From Chlamydomonas sphaeroides (taxonomy: Eukaryota > Chlorophyta > Chlorophyceae > Chlamydomonadales > Chlamydomonadaceae), in NCBI GenBank assembly GCA_001662425.1, contig BDDC01000098.1, positions 23,508-87,507 of the forward strand: a stretch of DNA of 64,000 nucleotides. Reading direction: 5' to 3'. The translations under genes were made by a program, and so were the position numbers. This document shows, piece after piece, positions 46,354 through 57,200 of the stretch. Position 1 is the stretch's first letter. The number at the start of each line of letters is the position of its first letter. The notes beneath the pieces are model-generated. The model was not told the DNA's origin, made no database searches, and saw nothing but the letters and a program-made list of their open reading frames with translations.

Positions 46354-47470
46354 GTATGCTCAGCGCGGCAGCCGCGGCGGGTACGCCGGCGGCGGCCGCG
46401 GCGGGTACGGCGGCCGCGGCGGCGGCGCCCGTGAGGGTGGCGATGCAGGTGCGCCCCTGGGTCGAAGGTCGCGCGCCGTGCGGCGGACTCGCCTGCTAGC
46501 TGGCTGGCTTGCTCGCTAGGCCGCGGCTCCCGCGGTACAACCCGGTACGCAGCCAGCCGAAGAGCTGCAGCGCCATGGCGCGTGCCCGCAGCGCCGGTCG
46601 CGCAGACCACCCGGCCCACAGCCCCCGCTCTTATCCGTGGCGCCCCGCAACGCGTGGCTGCTCCTGGGCGCTTGCCGCGTGGCGGCGTCCCCCCCTCCCT
46701 CCCTCCCTCCCTGGCTCCATGCTCCCCTGCATCCTGCTCCTCCACGGGCGCACCTGCGCGCCCAGGGCCTCCTGCCGACGGCACCCCTCAGCGGCCCTGC
46801 GCCAGCGCCCTGCTGTCACCCGTACCTCCACTCCCGTACCCTCCCGTCCTCTGCCCATGGGGTATCGGCACTGGCTTTCACTGCCTCTCGTCCTCCAACC
46901 TCGGCGGTCGATGCAGGCTCGGCAACGGGAGCGGGAGCGGATTTGGGCGGCGCCGAGGAGGGCGGCGGCTACGTCAGCGGGCGGGGTACCGGCTTCAACT
47001 GGCGCCAGGACGGCAACAAGAGCAACGCAGGTGGCTGGCAGAACCGGCGTGGCGGCAGCGGCGCCGAGGACGGTGGCGGCGGCCGCGGCGGTGGCGGCGG
47101 ATGGCAGGATCGGCGAGATGACGGCGGCGGCAGGGGCCGCGGCGGGGGTTGGCAGGACCGTCGCGGCGGCGGCGGTGGGCGCGGCGGCGGCGGCGGCGGC
47201 TGGCAGGACCGCCGAGGTGTCGAAGGCGGGAGTGGCGGCGGCGGCGGCTGGCAGGACCGCTGGGGCGGGGGAGGCGGCGGAGGTGCGGGTGGCGGTGGAT
47301 GGCAGGACCGGCGGGGCAGCGGTGGCGGCGCCGGGGGCGGAGGGTACGGTGGGGATCAGGGGCAGGGGCGGTACCAGGGCGGTGGTGGTGGCGGGCGCTA
47401 CGGTGGCGGCGGCGGCGGTGGCGGCGGGCGTGGTGGGGGTGGCTGGCAGGACCGGCGGGGTGGCGGCGCG
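43374..47470 (+). CDS. Unknown protein with transit-like N-terminus, AKPKR repeats and GGWQDRR repeats (3' end lost in gap)
   Basis: Exons: 43374-44596, 45018-45438, 45596-46448, 46917 into the gap at 47471. More than 1000 aa are visible. The N-terminus (MSFAVRLLGGQVALRPG, then AARCVTANAKRG) resembles a plastid or mitochondrial presequence with a VxA-type cleavage site. Residues about 120-340 hold seven copies of AKPKR(A/T/S)xRKKA spaced by acidic SDDEA segments, like histone H1 tails. A Pro/Gln-rich region follows, then an acidic Asp/Phe-rich part (FDFDFDFDLGGDEG, DDDWGYFDDL), then RGG-like Gly/Arg repeats with at least seven WQ(D/N)R blocks. Alternating basic, acidic and RGG-like repeats suggest a nucleic-acid-binding, phase-separating protein, but this is inference. 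I recognise no folded domain. Confidence 0.7.
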
Positions 47471-47878
47471 NNNNNNNNNNNNNNNNNNNNNNNNNNNNNN
47501 NNNNNNNNNNNNNNNNNNNNNNNNNNNNNNNNNNNNNNNNNNNNNNNNNNNNNNNNNNNNNNNNNNNNNNNNNNNNNNNNNNNNNNNNNNNNNNNNNNNN
47601 NNNNNNNNNNNNNNNNNNNNNNNNNNNNNNNNNNNNNNNNNNNNNNNNNNNNNNNNNNNNNNNNNNNNNNNNNNNNNNNNNNNNNNNNNNNNNNNNNNNN
47701 NNNNNNNNNNNNNNNNNNNNNNNNNNNNNNNNNNNNNNNNNNNNNNNNNNNNNNNNNNNNNNNNNNNNNNNNNNNNNNNNNNNNNNNNNNNNNNNNNNNN
47801 NNNNNNNNNNNNNNNNNNNNNNNNNNNNNNNNNNNNNNNNNNNNNNNNNNNNNNNNNNNNNNNNNNNNNNNNNNNNNN
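47471..47878. other. Assembly gap (408 N) inside GGWQDRR repeats
   Basis: The gap starts within the Gly-rich tandem coding repeat, a typical place for assembly failure. The true length is unknown. Confidence 0.95.
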
Positions 47879-48145
47879 AGCCGAGTAGCAGGCTGCTGAC
47901 CAGGGCGCGGCGTGGCACATCTTGTCGTGCCTCTAGCGTCGGCCGTTGTTGGCAGTCTGGGTTGGGGGCGGAGACTGGTTTGGTGTAGAGCAGCGCGTGG
48001 CAGGGATCAGCTGGGTTGGCTGCGGGGCAGAACATGAACTGCGGGCGTGTGAGGAGTTATGATGTACTGTTGGTGGTGCTGAGGGGCACGATAGCTGGGC
48101 GGCGTCGGAGGGGAACTCGGCGGGGTCTGCCTATTGACGGCCCAG

Positions 48146-48543
48146 GCCGCGGCCTTTGAGCCGCTGTGGCGGCCGCAGAAGCTGGCGGCGGAGTCGGGCG
48201 GGCCGCTGCCCGCGGAGGTGGCCGAACAGATGGCGGCGGCTGTGGCTGCGGGCAATGACGCGCTGGCCACCGAGGTGCGGTCCGGCAGCCAAGGCCAGGC
48301 AACCCACAGCCCCGCTGTGCCGCCGGCGCCGCTGTGCCAAGCACGCTCTGCGCTCATGTCCCGCCGTGTCCGTGTGCGCCCCCTCCCATCCCGCCTCCCC
48401 ACCTCCCACGCCCCGTGCCCTACCCGCAGCTGGTGCTGTCCTGGTCCCGGGCGCGGGTAACGGCGCTGCAGTCCGCTCAGGTAGAGGGCCGACCGCAGCT
48501 GGCGGCCGTGGCGCCGTCGGAGGGCGCGTTCCGCTTCGCATGA
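48146..48543 (+). CDS. Two 3'-terminal exons of a gene whose 5' part is in or before the gap
   Basis: Exons 48146-48274 and 48430-48543 join in phase 0 and encode 80 residues: AFEPLWRPQKLAAESGG, then LPAEVAEQMAAAVAAG and LVLSWSRARVTALQSAQVEG, ending SEGAFRFA. A CCCAG acceptor precedes the first exon, and no suitable ATG lies in the frame, so the start is further upstream. They may be the end of the 43374 gene or of a small gene starting in the gap. No family was recognised. The segment 47879-48145 is probably intron. Confidence 0.55.
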
Positions 48544-49211
48544 GCGGGGCGCCGAGGCTTTGGATGCGCGGGGTGGCTTAGTGCTGTGGCTTAGGCAGCG
48601 GAGTGAAGGGGGGTCGCATACCTGCAAGTATGAAGGGGAAGGGAGCCCGCGCTCGACGATTGCACATCGAAACCAGCTGCGCATGGGTGCATGGCTCGCC
48701 CCCAGAAGAGGCCACCCAGACCAGACGAACACCGTCGGTCATTATGCGGTTGTCGCCGGGGCTATATCAGGTGTATCGGGCACGCTAACCCCCGTACGTC
48801 TCGCGCCCCCACCCAGCCGCCCACATGTCCCTCCCCCCCGCGCCCGCCTGACAGGCGGGACTGCAGGCCGCGGCCGAGTGTGGAAGGGGCCGCTGCGTGT
48901 GTGTGTGTGTATGTTGAAGCGTGTGTACCACGTATGTGGCTGCACACCAGAAACGAACGCAAGCAGTAACATCTCCATCAAGCATAATCCACACGACGCG
49001 GCCCCACTCGCCGACCAACCAGCGACTTTGACGACCTCTGCCGGCCACACCCACGCTGTCTGCCGCAAGTCGCTACGCACAATTGTCATACAGTACTTTA
49101 CGCCAGAACAGAGAAGTTACTGGAAAGCCAGATTCTGCAGTCGGTCGGAGGCGGAATTGCGCGCTTGCAGCAGTCGTCACAGCCTAGACAGCACACCTAC
49201 ACCGCATCGCG
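48544..49211. other. Intergenic with an inverted copy of repeat C
   Basis: No coding sequence. It contains repeat C copy 3, a short GT run near 48895-48912 and the promoter of the acyltransferase gene. Confidence 0.55.
48672..48800 (-). repeat. Dispersed repeat C, copy 3 (inverted)
   Basis: Its reverse complement has GCCCCGGCGACAACCGCAT, GTCTGGTCTGGGTGGCCTC and CCATGCACCCATGCGCAGCT, as in the copy at 15527-15651. Confidence 0.82.
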
Positions 49212-52200
49212 ATGGCCCTGCTGGCGCGTCATGCTGCAGGGCCGCGTCTGGCGCGGGCCCAGAGGTCCGGCTTGCCGCAGCCGCGCATTCCGGCTTGCAG
49301 GAGCCGCATGCCCACCTCGGCGCTGCGCGTGCTCAAGCAGCGAGCTCCGGATAATGCCAGCTTCTCTGAGCTCAGCGACGAGGACATCCCGTCGTCGTCT
49401 GGTCGGGCGGACGCTGCCAAGGCACTTTTCGACTCCCAGCACGTGCAGGCCTGGAACCTGCCCCTCGCGCTGTGGGCGCCTTTTGGCGTGGCCCTGGGCC
49501 TCATCCGTTCCGGCCTCTGGATCCTCGGCATAGCTCTGGACCAGCCGTGGTGCGCGGGGAGGCGCGGGGCAGCGAGCATACAGGCACGGCACGCCAGCAG
49601 GGGCTGCGGTCGTCCTCGAAACTAGCTACCGGTCGCAAGCAAGCTTGGCCGCCCACACAACTCTCCCACGACAGGTTCCGGCAGCAGGCGGTGGTTGAGG
49701 CGTACCTCAAGTAAGCTCCCCAGAGCGGCAGCCCTAGATGTGGGCGCAGACGTTGCAGCTGCAGCAGCAGCAGCTGCTGCTGCTGCAAGGGGCTGGGCCA
49801 GGGGCTGTGTGTGGCCAGCGCCCGGCTGCGCCGCCTCACCGCAACGCCGGCACCCTACGCCGGCACGCAGGCTGCTTGGAGTGAGCGTGACCTGGCACAA
49901 CGCCGACCGGTGAGGGCAGGCTGGGCACGCCAGCATCCGCAGGTCTTGCGGCTTAGCGACATCCCGTGGCCGTGGCCGTGCCGTGCCGCGGGGCTCGGCA
50001 ACTCTGTTGCTGCCGGCAGGGCCACCTCTAGCGCACGCTCCCTCCCGACAGTCTCATCGCACGGTACCCTTGACTCCACCACCCGCCCCTCGCCTGCGCG
50101 CGCCTGCGCGCTGCGCCCTCGCTCGCCCCATAATGGGCGCTGCTGCTGCATTCTTCCCTCTGGCACATACCCAAACTTTCGATGCGTCGAACCCCAACCC
50201 GCTCTAGCGTTGCAACCCCGTGCGTCCAACGTCCGCCGCGCCACCGGCACTTATCCGGTGTGTCTCCTGTTTGCCCGCAGCATCCCCTCGGGCCGGCACC
50301 TCATGGTGTCAAACCACTGCTCCGTAGGCGACCTGATGATGCTGTTCAGGTGGGGCCGCGCTTCCCCACCAGTTTCACATACCGTGCATCCACGGCTAAA
50401 ACCATGATGTCTCATGCATAGTTGTATGTGTGCGACCAGCCAAGCCCTATGTACAGGCAAGAGAAGCCCGGGGCCCCAGCCAGCATGGGCTCAGCGAGCA
50501 AGCCAGCCCCATGCAAACAGCGGAGCCACCCCCGCCCCTATCCCTCGCGTGCCGCCCAACCCCGCCCCGGCCGCGCAGCCACCCCACCGCTGCACGCCTC
50601 ACCTGCGCCTTGGCCGCCAAGCGTGGCTGCCGCTGCCGCTGCCTCCCTCCCCGTGGCCTCACCTCCCTCCCTCCCTTCCCTCCTCTCCACACCGGCCCTC
50701 CGGCCCGCACCCACCGACCCGCAGCCGCCCAGCGTGCCGCTGAGCAACGTGCACCGCCCGTGCTGCCTGCCCAGCGCCGCCACTGCCCCCACCTCCCGCT
50801 AGATGAGCTGACGTTCTTCCCTCCCTGCACTCTTCCCTCTCCCGCTCTCTCTCCCCTCTGCCCCGCAGCCACCCCAGCGTGCCGCAGCGCTACGTGCACC
50901 TCATCACCTCGGCGCTGCCCGCGCGTGTGACGGCGTGCAACCATCTGCCCGTCATCCTGCGCCACGCCTCACCCGCCATTTACGAGCAGCTCGCGGCCAC
51001 CGACGATCCCAGCCCCGTGTGAGTGCCGTACTGAACGGCAGCGGCCGTGCAGCTGCATAGAACGCGCCCCGGGGTCCCGGCCTCGACGCCGGCGCTGTGA
51101 GGAAGGCTGTTGGGACCGTCCGTGGCTCTGGGGAAAGGCGTCGGGGCCTGAGGGGCTGTCAGGGGGCAGGTCGCAGCCTCATGTATGTACGACATACCAG
51201 CCTACGCAGCACCCCTGCGAAGCACCGTCAGGCAGGGAGTGCCGCTTGCGGTGCAGCGGCCTGATGGCCAAGGGCCTACGTCGTTGGGCCGTGGGAACCA
51301 CGCCGTCCCACATCAAAAACTTTGAGAGCCACGGTGACTCTGCAGCCCCAGACCGACCCACATCGCCGCGGCTCCTTCCATCCCCGCAGGCACCTGTTCC
51401 CCGAGGGCGGCATGACCAATGGCCGCGGCATGCTGCGCTTCAGCCGCGGCTTCACGCGCATTATCTCAATGAGCGCCAGTGCAAGCAGCGGCAGCGCTTC
51501 TGAGTCGGAGCTGTCGGGCGGCGAGGAGGGCGGCCACCACGCATTGGCGCACGCCGCGCACACGCAGGCGGCGCTGCGGGCGGCGGCGGCGGCCATGCCG
51601 GTGGTGCCGGTGGCGCTGCGCGTGACGACCATGGGTGCGTCCCTGGGGTGGGCGCGCTCGACTGGGTGCGGCCTGTTGGTTGAATGAGAGGTACAACCGC
51701 ACAGCGCTAGCGGCCTTTGGGGCCTGTGACGGCGGCCGGGTGAGCGGGAGGGCGGGCGGACCAACATGCGATGAAACGAGGATCTCGGGGCGCTCGCGGA
51801 CCTTTGCGAAGAGCCGGGCGGACAATGGCCTACAGTCACTACGGCTGTGGCCGGCGACCCTTTCGCCAAACGCCGCCCTGCTGCGCCTGAGTCGCGGTGG
51901 GCCGCCCGCCCTGCGCGGCCCCCTTCCTGCGCCCTGCCCCCAGACGGCATCCGCACGCACACGCTGACGAGCCCGTTCCTGGCCAACCTGTTCTGGCTGT
52001 CGTTCAGCCCCACCACCAGGTACAGCCCCATGACTCGGCCAATGACGTAGTGATGGCTCGAGTCATTTAACTGTTACTGTTACTGTTGTACCGCAAAGCG
52101 GAGGTCGCCGTTTCACAGCCAGGGGGCCAATCGGCAAATCAGGTCATGTCGGTGCGCTAGGGCCCTCGGCTCCTCAGCGCTTCGGCCCGCCTATTCCACA

Positions 52201-52859
52201 CATTCTATCCATCTAGCGCATCGACGATTCAAACGAAGCGCGTGCAGTGGTGTGTCATCCCGAGCAGCGCTAGCATCTGGTGAACCATCATAACCCGAGC
52301 TCTGTGTGGGATCCGCGACGACGGAGCATGGCAGCGCCTTGCAGCGGCCGCACACGTATGCCCACATCGCCATCGCGCCAATACCTACCCACCACCAACC
52401 TGCGGTCGTTGTGCCGCTCCCTCGGAACCTGATGCCTTCAGCCTCGAGGCGACGGTGCTACCGCCCATGGCGCCCCTGCCGGGCGAGGCGCGGGGCAGCT
52501 TCGTCAACCGGGTGCAGGCGAGTGTCCGCCACGCGAGGGGCGAAGGGCCATCACACGGGGGGAGCATCCGCGCCCGCGCCCGGGCAACACACCTGCGACC
52601 GTAGCTGTGCATTCTGGCCCCCACCCCATCCCGCGGCTGCGGTGCCGCAGCGGCGTAGCGCCAGCGTGGCGCCCTGAGCGCTGTGCCGCCTTTTCAGCCC
52701 GCTTGCTGCTTGCGTTGCTTGCTTGCGAGTGCGTGTGCGTGGGACGTACCGCCGCAGGCCGCCATCGCGAGCGAGCTGGGCGTGCCGGTGTACGACATGA
52801 CCATTCAGCATAAAAAGGCGCTCATAACGGCGCAGCAGAAGGGCGCCAAGCGCTCCTGA
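49212..52859 (+). CDS. PlsC-type lysophospholipid/glycerolipid acyltransferase
   Basis: Exons: 49212-49549, 49675-49710, 49871-49909, 50281-50349, 50869-51018, 51390-51634, 51944-52019, 52442-52517, 52758-52859; 376 aa. The catalytic HX4D motif is NHCSVGD in exon 4. The second PlsC motif is FPEGGMTNGRG in exon 6. A hydrophobic segment (PLALWAPFGVALGLIRSGLW) precedes them and should anchor the enzyme in a membrane. The first 45 residues are Arg/Ala/Ser-rich and could target an organelle. The reaction is acyl transfer from acyl-CoA or acyl-ACP to a lysolipid; the exact acceptor is not readable. Exon 6 carries a 45-residue Ser/Glu/His/Ala-rich insert after the FPEG motif, which is unusual. The intron after 52517 begins GCGAGT (GC-AG). 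Confidence 0.87.
49760..49787. repeat. 28-bp perfect palindrome of CAG/CTG units
   Basis: Thirteen bases of GCAGCAGCAGCAG meet their exact complement, with a further T/A pair outside. It lies in an intron of the acyltransferase gene. Confidence 0.9.
52065..52200 (-). repeat. Dispersed repeat B, copy 2 (inverted)
   Basis: It lies in the intron between exons 7 and 8 of the acyltransferase gene. Its reverse complement matches 39030-39175 with few differences over most of its length; the end nearest 52080 diverges. Confidence 0.88.
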
Positions 52860-54295
52860 GGCGGAGGCGCAGGGCGCTGGTCAGGCCCCTGGGCTGTGGT
52901 CTACACTGCATCCAGCAACAGCAGACGTTTGCAGCATTGCCTCCTCAACACCAGCGCCAGGGCCTGGCTGGTAAGCGCAAGCGCTCCTGAGGCGGAGCAG
53001 CAGCAGCGGCACCGGGGAGCCGGCGGCAAGCAGGGTCATTGCTGAGGCGGAGTAGCTGCAGCGGCAGCACCGGAGCGAGCCGGCCGGCGGCAGCCACAGG
53101 CGCGCCTGAGGCGGAGGTCGGAGCGGGCTAGGCGGGGCCTGGGCTGTGGGCTAGGGGTGCATCGAGCGAAGAAGCAGCTGGCATGCAAAGAAGCTCTGCG
53201 GCAGTGGGCTGGAGGTTTGCGATGTCGCAGGTGGGCGGTTGCTGGCTGGCCTGGGTGCCCGCTGCTGCGCGGTAGCAAGCGCGGCGACCTCGGCTCCAGA
53301 CGGGCGGGGCTGCGGGCGCTACGCATCTGGCGTGGGCTCAAGCTTGCCGCTGGGTGGCGGGCCCAAGGCGGGTGGACGGAGGGGTATAGGGTGCGGTGGG
53401 GCAGGCGGTGCCTGCCGCGGTGGGCGGTGGGCGCTGGCGACTGTGCATACGGATGCGTGGGGGTGCGCGGGCTGTGCATTGCAGATACGGTAACCAGCTG
53501 GTTGCAAAGGTCCTGTGGCCTGTGCGATGACGGGGGGGACTGGGGCGGGCCCCGGGCTGAGGCCCGTGGATGTGGCCCGAACCGGGAGGAGCCAGGAGCG
53601 TCGCGTGTGTACCTTGAGCACGAGGGACGTGCGGCGTGTGTTGATGATGCGTTGCAAAACAACCATGCAACTATGCAAGCGTCTGTGGTGCATCGTCACT
53701 GCGCAGAATGCCGGACCAGCGAGCAACTGGGCTCAGGACGGCTCAGGCAGCGCTTGGCAAAAGGAGATGGAAGCCGCGGAGGCCTAGTGGGCGAGTAAGG
53801 AGGCTCCAGCACGAAGCAAGCATTTGTGGTCAGGGGAGGGGGTCTCCCCTGTTTGTGGTAACCAGGGAGGGCTCCCCAACCAGTCAGGGTCCGCCTTACT
53901 GGTTGTTAAGGTGCAGTGGGTTGCAAATTGGGCGTAGTAAGACCTAGTCCGCATGGGCGGCCTGGCTAATTTTCGGGGGATTTGGGAGCAAGTACGGCGG
54001 GGAATGGCACGCGCCTACTGGCCAGCAAACACTTCTGATTTTTACATCCTCGCTAACAACAAGCCACAAGCCACAACCAGGAAGTAGCCCACAAGCTAGG
54101 ATCCGCCTGCGTATCGACGGGACGCTTTCGTTGTGGGCCACTTTGCTTTTCATCAGTTGTTGCCTCCCTCGCAACCCAAGCTGCCTGAAAATACGCAGTT
54201 GACGACCTCGAGCCAAAAGATCCGCGGTTTGCAAGGTCGGCGCGCGCAAGGGTGTCGCGGATTCCCACTCCGAAACACCTCTCCCTACCAGCACG
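52860..54295. other. Intergenic with repeats of the preceding gene's stop region
   Basis: The motif TGAGGCGGAG, which includes the acyltransferase stop codon, recurs at 52988, 53043 and 53107, and a related GGGCTGTGG segment occurs at about 52893 and 53145. No exon chain was found in the rest. The promoter of the GIY-YIG gene should be near 54000-54295. Confidence 0.55.
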
Positions 54296-57200
54296 ATGGC
54301 GACTCGTGGCCTATGCAGCGACCTGAAGATGCAGGCTGCACAGCGGTAAGCTGCTGCGGCGCAGGTGCACATCGGCAGCCCTTGACGCTGGAATGCTGTT
54401 GCACACGCGCAGGCCAGCCGCGACCGCTCTGCACGTCGCCGGCAAGCGCGGTCGTAGCTGCTGCCTGCCGGTAGCAGCCAAGCCGGCTGCTGCGGGCTGG
54501 AGATCCGCCGGCACGCCGGCTCCGCTTGCGGTGCCTCGACGCACTGTGGCGTGCCCCGCTGCCGCCGTCCTGGACGCCGCGCCCTCTGCCCAAGCGCCCT
54601 CGCTGGCCGAGCTCGAGCTTAAGTCCATCATCAACACCCAGGCAAGGCCTCTTTACTGCGCTTCCTCACCTCCTGCCTCCCTGCCTTCTCCGCCTGCCCG
54701 CCATCCTCCGCTGCGGCCCACACGCTCCTCCCCCGCTGCGGCCCACACCCAAACCCAAACGCGTCCTTCCCCCTCCCTTCCCCACCTCTCCCCCTGCCGC
54801 CCAGGGCATGGTGCTGCCCGATGTGGCCGCGGGCGCCAAGGGCTTCGCCTACGCCATCTACGACGCCAAGCAGCACCTGCAGTACGTGGGCACAACCACC
54901 GACCTGCGCAACGCGCTGCGCCTGGTGCTGGGCCGCCGGCCCGACAAGGCCCACTTCTATAAGTGGGTTGGCAGGGGGAGAGGGAGGGGCAGGGGGGCAG
55001 GGTCGGATGGCGGGGTGACGGTGCAGCCACGGTAGCTGCCGGGTTGAGCGGCAGGGAGGTCGGACGGCCGGACGACTGTCCGAAGAGGCGGATCGCGTGG
55101 GTGGTAGGGCGACGGCAACGTTGCAGTTGGGTCGCAGTCGAGAGGGTCGGAGGAGCGAGGCTCCGGGGCCTTGGTTCGCAGCCTTGGGACCCAAGGGTTT
55201 GGAGCATCGGGGTGGCTGGGGCAAGGGTTCCCCCGCCGGACGGAAGCTCACGCTTGCATGGGGGCTGGAGCAGGCAAAGGCTGCCGTGGGGAGCATCGTC
55301 TCTGTGCTGACTCGACGCTCAGGGATCCGTTAAGCTGGAGGGCTGGGGGCTTGCGCCCATGTCGGTTGCTTGGGGGCTTGGCCGAGTCGCGTCGGGGCCA
55401 GATCAAGGGCTGACCCATCAGCCTGCCCCCTGCCCCGTCACGCCGCACCCTTGGCGCATGCCTCCCACCCGCCGCCCCGCCCGCCGACGCCCGTGCGCAG
55501 GGCGGCCGCGCTGCCCACGGGCGAGAAGGAGGCCCTGGGGGCGGTCCGCGACGCCTGGTTCAGCGAGTGTGGAGGGCAGCCCAACGGCAACCGACGTACG
55601 TCCGGGGTCCTCCTGGGTCCTCCGGGGAGGGGTTAGGCCAACGTACGCGCTGGCCGCCTGGGCCATGTCATGCGGCTGCACGGGACCCGACCTGGGCCCG
55701 GCTGGGCCGCACGGCCCGGCCCACAGGCCCCCGGCTCAGTACCTTGTGCGTCTCTCGTGCTGCGTGGTGTACGGCCCTGGTCCCTGGTCCGTGGCCCCGC
55801 CCCCGCCCCTCCTGTGTGGTAAATGTGACTGCAGGCGGTGGGCTTAGGCGCTCCCCAGTCACACGCATGTTCTCCCGCCAGCCCTCGACCCGGTCCCCAA
55901 CCCGCCCCTGCCTTCCCAACGCGCGACAGTCGCCATCGAGCGGTCCATGTGGCAGCAGGCGGTGGACGCGGGCGCGCTGAGCGAGCGCGGCCGCAAGGCT
56001 GCTGCCGAGGAGTGCGCCAAGCAGCTGCTGGGGCAGCTCAAGGACCGCGGCTGCAAGGAGGACTTCGCGCCCAACCCCATGCTGCTACTGGAGGGCCAGG
56101 TGGGAGAGCCAAGCGGGAGGTGATACTGTAACATGTGTGCTCCAATTTGTAGGGCCGAATTAGAATACCACCCCGTACGCGGCGCGCCCCGGGTTGGCGA
56201 CGCGCTGGTCGTGCATAGGAAGAAAGTAGGGATGCGTTCAGATGTGTGTATGGGGATGCGCAAGGGCGGTCCCAACCTCGCTTCGCACCACCTTTCGACG
56301 CCCCCGCCGCACAACCACGCACGTACACACCGGCCTTTCAATTTCCTCCTCTCCCTCCCGCAGGTGGACTTCCTGCCCGCCCGCAACCTGAGCGAGGACG
56401 AGATGGCGGCAGAGCGCGAGGCAGAGGCCGCCAGCACGCGCGGCCGCCGCAGCTGCACCTGCGTCGTGGACGGCCAGGAGCGCATCTTCCACACCAGCTA
56501 CCCGTGAGTCAGTTGTCCATTGTACGGCACTGTGGATCGCTGTACGGCACCCACGTGTTGCAACGGCCAGATGCAGCTCCGTGGTCTCCTATTCCAGGTT
56601 GCTGTGGGCATGAAGAAATAATCAAGCAGAGATTGTGCCATGCGCACGCATCGATCGCATTGTGCTCTCCTCGCGGCCCCGCATGCGCGCGTGCGCCCCA
56701 CCAAAGCATTGGTGGCCCTATTGGAAGTCGCCTGTCCAGGAGGCCTCCTGCGCCTGCTCCAAAACACACACGATCTCCTCTCGCCCTGCCTCCCCGCCCC
56801 CAGGCTCAAGTACGCCTCCAACGGCGGCTGGATCCTGGACGTCAACGTGCTGTTTGACGGCCGCGAGACGCAGCACCGCGTCATCGTTGGTGAGCAGGGT
56901 GCAAGCAGTCGTGCTGCACGCTTGAACTACCGATATGGCGGTGCGGTGCTTATCGGCTACGGGGGCGTACCAGCTGGTGGCGGCGGTTGGCCGGACCGCC
57001 ACGTCGGTTGGCCGCGCCGCAGTCCCGTGTCTAGCTCTGTTCACCTAGGGAAAGCCCCGGCAGCACCGCGGCCGTGTGGGTGAGCGCGTCCCTCCGCCCA
57101 TTTCCCCCATCCACCACCCATCCCTCAGGCAAGCAGTACTATGAGCCCTACGGCCTGGCGCCCGAGGCGGCCTGCGAGGCGGGGCTGGCGCTGCTGCTGC

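Noticed and set aside
48890..48915. GT run as a regulatory Z-DNA element
   Set aside because: It is too short and interrupted to support a function.
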